DNA of 64,000 nucleotides from Nostoc sp. MG11 (GTDB taxonomy: Bacteria; Cyanobacteriota; Cyanobacteriia; Cyanobacteriales; Nostocaceae), in contig NZ_JACXXN010000019.1 in NCBI RefSeq assembly GCF_014904695.1, positions 1 through 64,000 of the forward strand. Reading direction: 5' to 3'. Of this stretch, positions 40,094 to 48,621 are shown piece after piece. Position 1 is the stretch's first letter, and each line of letters begins with the position of its first letter. The notes beneath the pieces were generated by a model that was given only the letters and a program-made list of their open reading frames with translations, made no database searches and was not told where the DNA came from. The position numbers and the translations under genes are program-made.

Positions 40094-40160
40094 CTTTGTG
40101 TCTTGGTGTCTCTGTGGTTTAGAAGAGAATTTTTAACCACAAAGGCACTAAGACACAAAG
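40094..40160. repeat. Dispersed inverted repeat, copy 2, inside the transport operon
   Basis: Arms ctttgtgtcttggtgtctct (40094-40113, continuing gtggtt) and aaccacaaaggcactaagac (40135-40154, continuing acaaag) are near-complementary 26-nt arms around a 15-nt loop. The right arm is identical to that at 10825-10850. It lies in the gap between the permease and the first ATPase gene. Confidence 0.75.
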
Positions 40161-40198
40161 AAAAATGCATCATCTCAATTTACATTTTCTAAACTGCC

Positions 40199-42202
40199 AT
40201 GTCTATATTCGTTGCTGTTGACCAGATTGAAAAAGTTTTTGAATTAACCGGTGGTGGTAAATACATCGCCCTTAAAGGAATTGACCTCCAAATAAGAAAA
40301 GGAGAATTTGTTTCTTTGATTGGTCACTCCGGTTGTGGCAAATCCACTCTCTTAAATATGATTGCGGGTTTGGATTTGCCAACTGAAGGTCTTGTGACTC
40401 TGGAAGGACAAAAGATCAGCAAACCAGGACCAGACAGGATGGTGGTGTTCCAAAATTATTCGCTATTACCTTGGCGGACGGTGAGAGAAAATATTGCTCT
40501 GGCTGTGGACTCGGTAATGAAAGGTTTACCCGCAGGCGATCGCAAAGCCATTATCGAGAAACATATCGATATGGTGGGTTTGCGTCCCCATGCTGACAAA
40601 CAGCCGGGAATGTTGTCTGGTGGACAAAAACAACGCGTTGCGATCGCCCGCGCCTTAGCGATTCGTCCTAAGTTGCTATTGCTAGATGAACCATTTGGTG
40701 CTTTGGATGCACTCACACGCGGCAATTTGCAAGAACAACTCATGCAAATTTGCGAAGAAAATCAAGTTACCGCTGTGATGGTGACTCATGATGTAGATGA
40801 AGCGGTGCTGTTATCTGACAGAATTGTCATGCTGACCAATGGCCCCGAATCTAAAATTGGCGACATTCTCGAAGTAGATATTCCCAGACCCCGTAAGCGG
40901 ATGGAAGTAGTAGAACATCCCAGCTACTACAGCTTGCGGAGTGAGATGATTTACTTCCTCAATCAGCAGAAACGCATCAAGAAAATTCGGGCAAGAAAAA
41001 CCGCAGACATCGCCCGTCATGGGTTGGAAAAAGTTAACCTGGAAATTGGTTTTTTACCCCTTACCGCTTGCGCCCCCTTGGCGGTTGCTAAAGAAAAAGG
41101 TTTCTTTACCAAGCATGGTTTAGATGAAGTTAACCTTGTACGGGAAAGTAGCTGGCGGGGTATAGAAGATGGCATCACTGGTGGTTATTTAGATGCTGCT
41201 CAAATGCCTTCCGGGATGCCGATGTGGTTAAGTTTGGGAGGACATAATAATCAACGCTTACCAGTTGTCACCGCCCTCACCATGACTCGCAACGGTAACG
41301 CCATCACCTTGGCAAAACACTTTTACGACCAAGGTGTACACACTTTATCAGACTTCAAAAGATACCTGCTTCACACCCGTGAGCAACGGCATACAATGGG
41401 GGTAGTCCATGCCGCATCTATGCATAACTTGCTGCTGCGTTACTGGCTAGCTGCTGGTGGGATTGACCCCGATAGCGATGTGGACATGAAGACCATTCCC
41501 CCAGCTCAGATGGTAGCTGACCTAAAAACCGGAAGCATTGATGGTTACTGCGTCGGTGAACCTTGGAACTACCGCGCTGCTGTGGAAAATGTCGGTTTTA
41601 CCATCGCTACCGACTTAGAAGTTTGGTTGGGACACCCCGGTAAAGTTCTAGGAGTGCGGGAAGATTGGGCAGAAAATTATCCAAATACGCATATTGCCTT
41701 GACTAAAGCTTTGTTAGAAGCTTGCCAGTATTGTGCAAATCCTGACAATGCCCAAGAGATTCGGCAAATTTTAGCAGGGCGAGAGTATGTCAGCACAGAT
41801 TTAGAGTACATCCAACTCGAAGATCCAGATAGTCTCACCTGTGACTTAAACCATCCTTTACGGGATTACGCCCATCACCAGTTTTATTCTGAGTCTGCTA
41901 TCAACCGCCCCAGCCGCACCGAACAAATTTGGATCATGAGTCAATTAGCGCGTTGGGGTGACACACCTTTCCCCAGAAATTGGGTAGAAATTGTTGAACG
42001 AGTGTGTCAAGTGCGTGTATTCAGCACTGCTGCACGAGAATTAGGTTTAGATATTAGCTACACTCGCCAACCCATCAAGTTATTCGATGGTACTCCTTTT
42101 AACGCCGATGACCCAATTTCCTATCTCAACAGTTTGCAGATTAAACGCGATTTTTCAATAGCAGAAGTTGTTCTTGATGCACCCAGAAGAAAAGTCGCAT
42201 AA
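40199..42202 (+). CDS. cmpC: ABC transporter ATPase fused to a binding-protein domain (CmpC/NrtC)
   Basis: The 667 residues join an N-terminal ATPase (about 1-255) to a C-terminal domain (about 280-660) homologous to the binding protein. The ATPase has Walker A GHSGCGKST (42-50), signature LSGGQKQR (139-146) and Walker B LLLLDEP. The second domain shows IGFLPLTACAPLAVAKEKGF, AAQMPSGMPMWL and GEPWNYRA. This fusion is specific to the Cmp and Nrt systems, where the extra domain senses the substrate inside the cell and regulates transport. It confirms the system type. Confidence 0.7.
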   Translation: MSIFVAVDQIEKVFELTGGGKYIALKGIDLQIRKGEFVSLIGHSGCGKSTLLNMIAGLDLPTEGLVTLEGQKISKPGPDRMVVFQNYSLLPWRTVRENIALAVDSVMKGLPAGDRKAIIEKHIDMVGLRPHADKQPGMLSGGQKQRVAIARALAIRPKLLLLDEPFGALDALTRGNLQEQLMQICEENQVTAVMVTHDVDEAVLLSDRIVMLTNGPESKIGDILEVDIPRPRKRMEVVEHPSYYSLRSEMIYFLNQQKRIKKIRARKTADIARHGLEKVNLEIGFLPLTACAPLAVAKEKGFFTKHGLDEVNLVRESSWRGIEDGITGGYLDAAQMPSGMPMWLSLGGHNNQRLPVVTALTMTRNGNAITLAKHFYDQGVHTLSDFKRYLLHTREQRHTMGVVHAASMHNLLLRYWLAAGGIDPDSDVDMKTIPPAQMVADLKTGSIDGYCVGEPWNYRAAVENVGFTIATDLEVWLGHPGKVLGVREDWAENYPNTHIALTKALLEACQYCANPDNAQEIRQILAGREYVSTDLEYIQLEDPDSLTCDLNHPLRDYAHHQFYSESAINRPSRTEQIWIMSQLARWGDTPFPRNWVEIVERVCQVRVFSTAARELGLDISYTRQPIKLFDGTPFNADDPISYLNSLQIKRDFSIAEVVLDAPRRKVA

Positions 42203-42519
42203 CGAAAGAGGAGTGGAGGAAGAAGCCAATACAGTCCAGTTAAGGCTAAAACTTGAAACTCGCGTAGGTTGGTTGAGGAACGTAGCTTGCTTCCCGCAGG
42301 GTAACCCAATGTTCTCAAGCCTTTGTTGAGTAGAGCGACAGCAAAACCCAACCTACTATTCTCGCTCACGAGTCTTTGATATTTTCGCGCGAGTCTTTGA
42401 TATTCTCGCGCGAGTCTTTGATATTCGCTCGCGAGTCTTTGATATTCGCTCGCGAGTCTTTGATATTCGCTCACAAACCTTGGAACTTTAACATTAAGCT
42501 TTTGAATTCCTAAATCGCT
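42203..42519. other. Repeat-rich gap between cmpC and cmpD
   Basis: This 317-base spacer inside the operon holds a dispersed inverted repeat (gtaggttgg at 42263-42271, ccaacctac at 42347-42355) with the block cttgcttcccgcaggg, and then a 21-bp tandem array (42370-42474). No gene is supported on either strand. Confidence 0.6.
42370..42474. repeat. Five tandem copies of a 21-bp unit
   Basis: Units begin at 42370, 42391, 42412, 42433 and 42454. The consensus begins gagtctttgatattcgctcg and ends c. Units 3 and 4 are identical; units 1, 2 and 5 differ by one to three bases in the gcgc/gctc part. There is no unique spacer, so this is a simple tandem repeat and not a CRISPR. Confidence 0.9.
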
Positions 42520-43389
42520 ATGCAAAACAACAATTTTAGAACAACTAACATCGCTACAGAACAAATGGGAAGACAATTTGCAACTTCAACCAGCAGCCGC
42601 CAACCTTTCCTAGAAATTAAAGACGTTACCAAAGTCTATCCGACAAAGAAAGGCCCTTTCACTGTACTTGATGGTGTTAACCTCAACGTTGAAAAGGGCG
42701 AGTTTATTTGTGTCATCGGTCACTCTGGTTGTGGCAAATCGACGCTGCTAAATATGGTATCCGGTTTTAACTTTCCCACATCAGGTCAAGTATTACTGGA
42801 AGGAGAGCCAATTACTAAGCCAGGGCCAGACAGGATGGTAGTCTTCCAAAACTATGCTCTGCTACCTTGGCGGACTGCTTTTGAAAATATTTACCTAGCT
42901 GTTAACGCTGTTTATCCCAAAAAGCCGGAAGCTGAGAAAAGGGCGATCGTCCGGGATCATTTAGCAATGGTGGGACTAGGTGACGCGATGGAAAAGAAAC
43001 CAATGCAAATGTCCGGCGGTATGAGACAACGGGTTTCTATCGCTCGTGCTTTGGCGATTCGTCCCAAAGTCTTAATTTTAGACGAACCTTTTGGAGCGCT
43101 GGATGCGATTACTAAAGAAGAGTTACAGGAAGAATTGCTAAAAATTTGGGGTGATAACCGCTGTACAGTGTTGATGATTACCCACGATATCGATGAGGCG
43201 CTATTTTTAGCAGATAAATTGGTGATGATGACCAATGGCCCTCACGCCAAGATTGGTGAAGTCATGGAAATTCCTTTTTCACGTCCCCGCGATCGCGCCC
43301 GCATCATGGAAGATCCACAATATTATCAACTGCGTAACTATGCCTTAGATTTCCTCTTTAACCGCTTTGCTCATGATGATGTTGGGTAG
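42520..43389 (+). CDS. cmpD: Bicarbonate/nitrate ABC transporter ATPase (CmpD/NrtD)
   Basis: The second ATPase of the importer has 289 residues. It shows Walker A GHSGCGKST, the motif PGPDRMVVFQNYALLPWRT shared with CmpC, signature MSGGMRQR, Walker B LILDEPFGALDA and switch histidine THDIDEA. About 25 residues precede the domain. It closes the operon and is followed by a terminator at 43436. Confidence 0.7.
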   Translation: MQNNNFRTTNIATEQMGRQFATSTSSRQPFLEIKDVTKVYPTKKGPFTVLDGVNLNVEKGEFICVIGHSGCGKSTLLNMVSGFNFPTSGQVLLEGEPITKPGPDRMVVFQNYALLPWRTAFENIYLAVNAVYPKKPEAEKRAIVRDHLAMVGLGDAMEKKPMQMSGGMRQRVSIARALAIRPKVLILDEPFGALDAITKEELQEELLKIWGDNRCTVLMITHDIDEALFLADKLVMMTNGPHAKIGEVMEIPFSRPRDRARIMEDPQYYQLRNYALDFLFNRFAHDDVG

Positions 43390-43435
43390 CTACTTTTGTA
43401 AGATTCCCAACTTGTTAAAGGATATAGCTGGCTAT

Positions 43436-43459
43436 TAGGGGGTTTTACCCCCTATTTTT
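43436..43459 (+). terminator. Rho-independent terminator of the cmp-like operon
   Basis: tagggggt (43436-43443) pairs with acccccta (43447-43454) around a ttt loop, followed by ttttt. It lies 47 bp after the cmpD stop and separates the operon from the iron transport genes. Confidence 0.8.
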
Positions 43460-43563
43460 CATTTATATCGTCAAAGAAGTTGGGGATCTTTGAATGCAAG
43501 TTCTATGCATTAATAATAATTAGCTGCAATAAAGAATAATGTTGGTTCTAGGGGAGGAAGGTT

Positions 43564-44643
43564 ATGAAGCGTCGCGAGTTTGTCTATTTAGTGGGACTAG
43601 CAACTGTTAGTGGTGGATTAGCGCTCGCTTGTAATGCTAATCAAACTTCCACAAATACTGCCGAATCGCCTTCATCACAGACTACACCCGTTGGTACGAC
43701 TGCTAGTAATGAAATAGAAAAAGAGCTAGTCGTTTACTCAGGACGCAACGAAAAACTAGTCGGGGAGCTAATTAAGCAGTTTGAGCAACAAACTGGCGCT
43801 AAGATACAAGTCCGCTATGGCGATACCGCTGAGTTAGCATCAGCAATTTTAGAAGAGGGAGCAAACAGTCCCGCAGATGTCTTCTTTGCCCAAGATGCAG
43901 GCGCACTCGGAGCTATTCAAAAAGCGGGTAGAGCAGTACAATTACCAACACCTCTTCTCAATCAGGTAGATACTACTTACCGTTCACCAAATGGAAACTG
44001 GGTAGGCATTACTGGCAGAGTGCGTACAGTAGACTACAACACTAAATTAGTAAAGCCAGGGGAATTGCCAGCATCTATCTTTGGCTTTACTGAACCCAAA
44101 TGGAAAGGAAGAATCGGCTGGGCGCCAACAAATGGTTCGTTTCAATCCTTTGTCACAGCCTTGCGAGTTGCAGAAGGAGATGACAGAGCTAAGCAGTGGT
44201 TACAAGGTATTAAAGCTAACAATGCTAAGGTTTATTCTAATAACACATCAATAGTAGAAGCTCTATCTCGTGGCGAAATTGCTGTAGGATTTGTTAATCA
44301 CTACTATCTAGAACAATTCAAACAAAAAAATCCCCAAGTTCCAGTGGCACATCATTTTACAGATGATCTTGGTTCGTTGGTAAATGTAGCAGGTGTAGCG
44401 ATTTTAAACAGTGCCAAACATCCTAATCTTGCTCAAAAGTTTGTGGAATTCATGCTCAATGAAAATGCTCAAAACTATTTTGCAAGTAAAACTTATGAAT
44501 ATCCTCTAACTTCAAAAGTTGCCCCTAAAGGTCAATTAAAATCTCTCCAACAAATTCAAAAACAAGGTCAAAAAATTGACTTGAGTAACCTTAGCGATTT
44601 AGACGCAACACTTAAACTTTTGCAGCAAACACAAGTCATATAA
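43564..44643 (+). CDS. Iron(III) ABC transporter substrate-binding lipoprotein
   Basis: This 359-residue binding protein has an N-terminal signal with KRREF and a lipobox ending in LALAC, so it is probably anchored in the membrane or exported by Tat. The mature part is SBP_bac_6-like: VVYSGRNEKLVGELIKQFE, RYGDTAELASAILEEG, DVFFAQDAGALG. The tyrosine pair in VNHYYLEQF is likely the ferric iron ligand. It lacks the HY pair near the N-terminus typical of Synechocystis FutA, so the symbol futA is not given. A strong ribosome site (GGGGAGGAAGG) precedes the ATG. Confidence 0.85.
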   Translation: MKRREFVYLVGLATVSGGLALACNANQTSTNTAESPSSQTTPVGTTASNEIEKELVVYSGRNEKLVGELIKQFEQQTGAKIQVRYGDTAELASAILEEGANSPADVFFAQDAGALGAIQKAGRAVQLPTPLLNQVDTTYRSPNGNWVGITGRVRTVDYNTKLVKPGELPASIFGFTEPKWKGRIGWAPTNGSFQSFVTALRVAEGDDRAKQWLQGIKANNAKVYSNNTSIVEALSRGEIAVGFVNHYYLEQFKQKNPQVPVAHHFTDDLGSLVNVAGVAILNSAKHPNLAQKFVEFMLNENAQNYFASKTYEYPLTSKVAPKGQLKSLQQIQKQGQKIDLSNLSDLDATLKLLQQTQVI

Positions 44644-44785
44644 GCTACGGCTCGCCTGAAATATTGTCTAGCAGGAAAAGGAAAAATATAAATTTTTTGA
44701 GAAATTTTCTTGCTTGATAATACAAGTTAATGGTAAGAGTTGAAAATATCACAATTGTTGCAAAAACTTCCTGGTAATAACTAAG

Positions 44786-45811
44786 GTGGGGGACTGGAGA
44801 TTGAAAACTTTACCGTTGATGAAAGTTTCAGCTGGAGCTTTAGCTTTCATGCTCAGCTGGGGAGTGGGGCTGACTGTAGACGCACAAACAAAAACACTCG
44901 TCATTTATTCAGGCAGAGAGCAAAAGCTAGTTGGGCCATTAATCGAGAAAGCTAAAAAAGACTTGAATCTAGATATTCAAGTGCGTTACGGCGATACTGC
45001 CGAATTAGCGATCGCACTATTGGAAGAAGGTAAAAACAGTCGTGCAGATTTATTTTTTGCTCAAGACGCTGGTGCTTTAGGCACTTTAGAAAAACAACAG
45101 CGGACACTGCCAATTTCATCTAATTTGCTGAACAAAGTTGATACTCGCTTTCGTTCTGCCAAAGGACATTGGCTAGGAATTTCTGGGCGTGCCCGTGTAA
45201 TTGACTACAATACCAAGCTAGTTAAGCAAAATGAACTGCCGACATCAATTTGGCAGTTAACAGAACCAAAATGGCGGGGTAAGGTTGGCTGGGCCCCTAC
45301 CAACGGCTCATTTCAGTCATTTATCACCGCCATGCGCGTATTAGAAGGAGACGAGAAAACTCTCCAATGGCTGAAAGCAATGAAAGCTAATGGTGTTAAA
45401 GATTACGCTAAAAATTCACCAATCGTGGAAGCTTTAGGACGCGGAGAAATTCATCTCGGTTTAGTGAATAACTACTATTTGTATCGCTTTAAAAAAGATG
45501 ATCCTAACTTTCCTGTTACCCACCACTACACAAGCAAAGATGCAGGCTCAATGATTAACGTAGCAGGAGTAGCAATTACAAATTCTACTGATCAAAAAAC
45601 TGATGCAGAAAAATTGATTAACTACTTACTTTCACAAAATTCACAAAATTACTTTGCCCAAGAAACTAATGAATATCCTCTAGTAACAGGAGTACAAGCG
45701 CCATCAAAACAAGTACCAATCAGTAAGCTAAATCCTCCCAATGTTAACCTGACAGACTTAGATGATTTGCCAGCAACCTTGAATCTACTACAGCAGGCAG
45801 GAGTTTTGTAG
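44786..45811 (+). CDS. Second iron(III) ABC transporter substrate-binding protein
   Basis: This paralogue of the preceding gene (341 residues) shares YSGREQKLVGPLIEKA, RYGDTAELAIALLEEG, FFAQDAGALG, GWAPTNGSFQSFITAMR and the YY pair in VNNYYLYRF. Its N-terminus is a normal cleavable signal (GALAFMLSWGVGLTVDAQ) without a lipobox cysteine, so it should be free in the periplasm. The start is uncertain: GTG at 44786 is used, with a TTG at 44801 and an ATG at 44819 as alternatives. Its stop lies 3 bp before the start of the permease gene, indicating coupled translation. Confidence 0.85.
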   Translation: MGDWRLKTLPLMKVSAGALAFMLSWGVGLTVDAQTKTLVIYSGREQKLVGPLIEKAKKDLNLDIQVRYGDTAELAIALLEEGKNSRADLFFAQDAGALGTLEKQQRTLPISSNLLNKVDTRFRSAKGHWLGISGRARVIDYNTKLVKQNELPTSIWQLTEPKWRGKVGWAPTNGSFQSFITAMRVLEGDEKTLQWLKAMKANGVKDYAKNSPIVEALGRGEIHLGLVNNYYLYRFKKDDPNFPVTHHYTSKDAGSMINVAGVAITNSTDQKTDAEKLINYLLSQNSQNYFAQETNEYPLVTGVQAPSKQVPISKLNPPNVNLTDLDDLPATLNLLQQAGVL

Positions 45812-45814
45812 CAG

Positions 45815-47431
45815 TTGAAATCGGTTCGCCCTCCATTATTTCTCACATTAGCGGCAGCAGTAGTAGCAGTTGCCATTACTCTGCCATTACTATACTTAGT
45901 CATCCGCACAATGGGTATTGGCGGGGAAGAGTTTTGGGAATTGATTTCTCGTCCCCGCAACATCATGATTTTTTTCAATAGTGCGATGATGGCGACAACA
46001 GTGACGTTATTTTCAGCACTAATTGCCTTACCGTTGGCATTTTTAACCGTGCGGACAGACTTACCAGGACGACGCTTTTGGTTAGTGGCGACAACATTGC
46101 CCTTAGCAGTTCCTAGCTATGTAGGCAGTTTTGCTCTGATTGCGACTTTAGCACCACGGGGTAGCTTTTTGCAGTTGTTGCTTCAACCGTTGGGGGTAGA
46201 AGAACTACCTTCCATTTATGGTTTTCCTGGGACAGTTTTGGCAATCACTTTGTTTACCTATCCTTATATGCTGTTGAGTGTACGCTCTGGCTTGCAAGGT
46301 ATAGACCCATCCTTAGAAGAAGCTGCTCTCAGTTTGGGTTACAGCAGTAGAGAAACCTTTTTTCGGGTGGTTTTGCCACAGTTGCAACCATCGATGATTG
46401 CAGGTGGATTATTGGTAGCTTTGTACGCTTTGCGCGACTTTGGTACACCCTCGTTGATGCGGTTTGATGCTTTTACAAGGGCAATTTTTTTGCAATACAA
46501 AGCTAGTTTTAACCGTAACTCGGCCGCAGCTTTATCTTTAATGTTGGTGACATTGGTGCTGCTCATTTTATGGCTAGAGTATCGAATGCGATCGCGTGCT
46601 GCTTATTATAGTCGTGGTTCTGCCTCCCTACGTCCGCCGAAAATCGTGAAGTTGGGAATTTGGAAATGGCCAGCTCTGGGATTTTGTCTAAGCATCACTA
46701 GCTTGGGTGTAGTGTTACCAGTGGGCATTACCTTATTTTGGCTGATTCGCGGACTCAATAGTGGCTACAACTTTCCTAATTTGCTACCCACTATCCTCAA
46801 CTCAGTTGGGGCAGCTGGACTAGCGGCTTTAGCTATCACTATTTTTGCCCTACCAGTCGCAATTTTATCAGTACGTTTTCCAAGTAAAATTACTGCGATT
46901 ATTGAACGCTGCTCTTATATCGGTTTTGGTGTACCAGGAATTGTTGTTGCCTTATCCTTAGTATTTTTTGGGGCAAATTATCTGCTAGCACTGTACCAAA
47001 CTCTACCAATGCTGATATTTGCATATTTAGTTTTATTTTTACCGCAATCCGTGGGAACAGTGCGTAGTTGTCTTTTACAAGTAAATCCCCAACTAGAAGA
47101 ATCCGCACGCAGCTTAGGTAGGAATGCTTGGCAAACTTTAAGAGAAATTACCTTACCTCTAGTACAACCTGGTGTATTGAGTGGTGCGGTGCTGGTGTTT
47201 CTAACAGCAATTAAAGAACTACCTGCAACTATGCTGTTAGCGCCCATAGGCTTTAGCACCTTAGCAGTGCAAATTTGGCAAGCCACAGAAAATGTTGATT
47301 TTGCTGATGCTGCGGCTGCTTCACTAGCTATGTTATTGGTTTCTATGGGTTCAACTTTATTGGTGCTATCCCAAGAGAACGTCAAAAAAGAGAAAGTAAT
47401 AAGTAAAGCGCAAGCAAAAACAAAGTTTTAA
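45815..47431 (+). CDS. Iron(III) ABC transporter permease (two-domain)
   Basis: This 538-residue protein has about 12 helices in two BPD_transp_1 halves, each with a coupling loop (EEAALSLGYSSRETFFRVVL and EESARSLGRNAWQTLREITL). This FbpB/FutB plan is standard for ferric importers. The likely start is TTG at 45815, with AGGAG 12 bases upstream. Third gene of the operon. Confidence 0.88.
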   Translation: MKSVRPPLFLTLAAAVVAVAITLPLLYLVIRTMGIGGEEFWELISRPRNIMIFFNSAMMATTVTLFSALIALPLAFLTVRTDLPGRRFWLVATTLPLAVPSYVGSFALIATLAPRGSFLQLLLQPLGVEELPSIYGFPGTVLAITLFTYPYMLLSVRSGLQGIDPSLEEAALSLGYSSRETFFRVVLPQLQPSMIAGGLLVALYALRDFGTPSLMRFDAFTRAIFLQYKASFNRNSAAALSLMLVTLVLLILWLEYRMRSRAAYYSRGSASLRPPKIVKLGIWKWPALGFCLSITSLGVVLPVGITLFWLIRGLNSGYNFPNLLPTILNSVGAAGLAALAITIFALPVAILSVRFPSKITAIIERCSYIGFGVPGIVVALSLVFFGANYLLALYQTLPMLIFAYLVLFLPQSVGTVRSCLLQVNPQLEESARSLGRNAWQTLREITLPLVQPGVLSGAVLVFLTAIKELPATMLLAPIGFSTLAVQIWQATENVDFADAAAASLAMLLVSMGSTLLVLSQENVKKEKVISKAQAKTKF

Positions 47432-47452
47432 GCCGCCCCCTTTTATCTACTT

Positions 47453-48490
47453 ATGCAACAAGCAATTCTACAGTTACAAAATGTCAGCAAGCGGTTTTTA
47501 GAAAATGCCTCTCCCGCTGTAGATAACGTATCTTTGACGTTGCAACAAGGAGATGTATTGGGATTACTTGGCCCATCTGGTTGCGGTAAAACTACACTGT
47601 TGCGATTGATTGCTGGTTTTGAGAGACCGCAAACAGGAGAAATTAAAATTGGTGGACAGATAGTTTGTGATTACTCTACTTATATCCCTACAGAGCAGCG
47701 CGACATCGGCATTGTTTTTCAAGATTATGCACTGTTTCCCCATTTAAATGTGTCAGAAAATATTGCTTTTGGGTTGAAACATTTCAGTAAACAGCAAATA
47801 CAAAAACGTGTGGCTGAAGCCATTGCGCTGGTGAGACTTGAAGGTTTAGAGAAACGTTACCCTTACGAACTTTCTGGTGGACAGCAACAGCGGGTTGCTC
47901 TCGCTCGCGCCTTAGCACCCCAACCTCAACTTATGCTTTTGGATGAACCTTTAAGCAATCTTGATATCCAAGTTAGGTTGCAGTTACGCGAAGAAGTCCG
48001 AGACATTCTCAAAGCAGCAGGTACTTCAGCAATTTTTGTTACCCACGATCAAGAAGAAGCACTAGCTATTTCAGATCTGGTGGGTGTAATGCGGCAGGGA
48101 CACTTAGAACAAATAGGCACACCAGAAGAAATTTATACTCACCCAGCATCAAGATTCGTGGCGGAATTTGTGACTCAAGCTAATTTCCTCTCTGCTCACC
48201 GTCAAGGGAATTTATGGGAAACGGAAGTTGGGAGTTTTGAGCTAACAGCTAACCACACCCACGATACAGGCGAAATCATGATCCGCCAAGAAGACTTTAT
48301 TTTAAAGCCATCCACAGATGCGCCCGTAGTCGTCCGCACCCGACGGTTTTTAGGACGCGAGTACCAATATTGTTTGAAAACTCCCTCTGGTAAAGAACTC
48401 CATGCGCGGACGACGACTGATGTAGCATTACCTGTGGGCACACGAGTGCAGATATCCATAGCAGGTAATGCTGTCCACATTTTTCCATGA
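47453..48490 (+). CDS. Iron(III) ABC transporter ATP-binding protein
   Basis: This ATPase of 345 residues has Walker A GPSGCGKTT, Q loop FQDYALFPHL, signature LSGGQQQR, Walker B LMLLDEPLSNLD and switch THDQEEA. A C-terminal TOBE-like regulatory region (about 240-345) follows. It matches FbpC/FutC-type ferric transport ATPases and closes the operon 21 bp after the permease. Fur control is plausible but not proven from the sequence. Confidence 0.88.
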   Translation: MQQAILQLQNVSKRFLENASPAVDNVSLTLQQGDVLGLLGPSGCGKTTLLRLIAGFERPQTGEIKIGGQIVCDYSTYIPTEQRDIGIVFQDYALFPHLNVSENIAFGLKHFSKQQIQKRVAEAIALVRLEGLEKRYPYELSGGQQQRVALARALAPQPQLMLLDEPLSNLDIQVRLQLREEVRDILKAAGTSAIFVTHDQEEALAISDLVGVMRQGHLEQIGTPEEIYTHPASRFVAEFVTQANFLSAHRQGNLWETEVGSFELTANHTHDTGEIMIRQEDFILKPSTDAPVVVRTRRFLGREYQYCLKTPSGKELHARTTTDVALPVGTRVQISIAGNAVHIFP

Positions 48491-48621
48491 TGAGAGCAAT
48501 CTACAATATCTTTTACCAAATAATTATTGACGCGATGATTCCTAATGCTCTTGAACTGAACCAAAGCTTATGTAAAAATTGTAGTCTTTCGCTTCACAGC
48601 CTACATTTAAGGAATTGACCA

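Noticed and set aside
42121-42576. Minus-strand ORF of 151 codons with heptad-like YQRLASE repeats
   Set aside because: It runs through the 21-bp tandem repeat, whose length is a multiple of three, and overlaps the ends of two real genes on the other strand. The periodic peptide is a by-product of the DNA repeat.
37771-43389. Nitrate assimilation operon nrtABCD
   Set aside because: No nirA, narB or NtcA site is present, and binding-protein details favour CmpA. Kept as an alternative, not as the main call.
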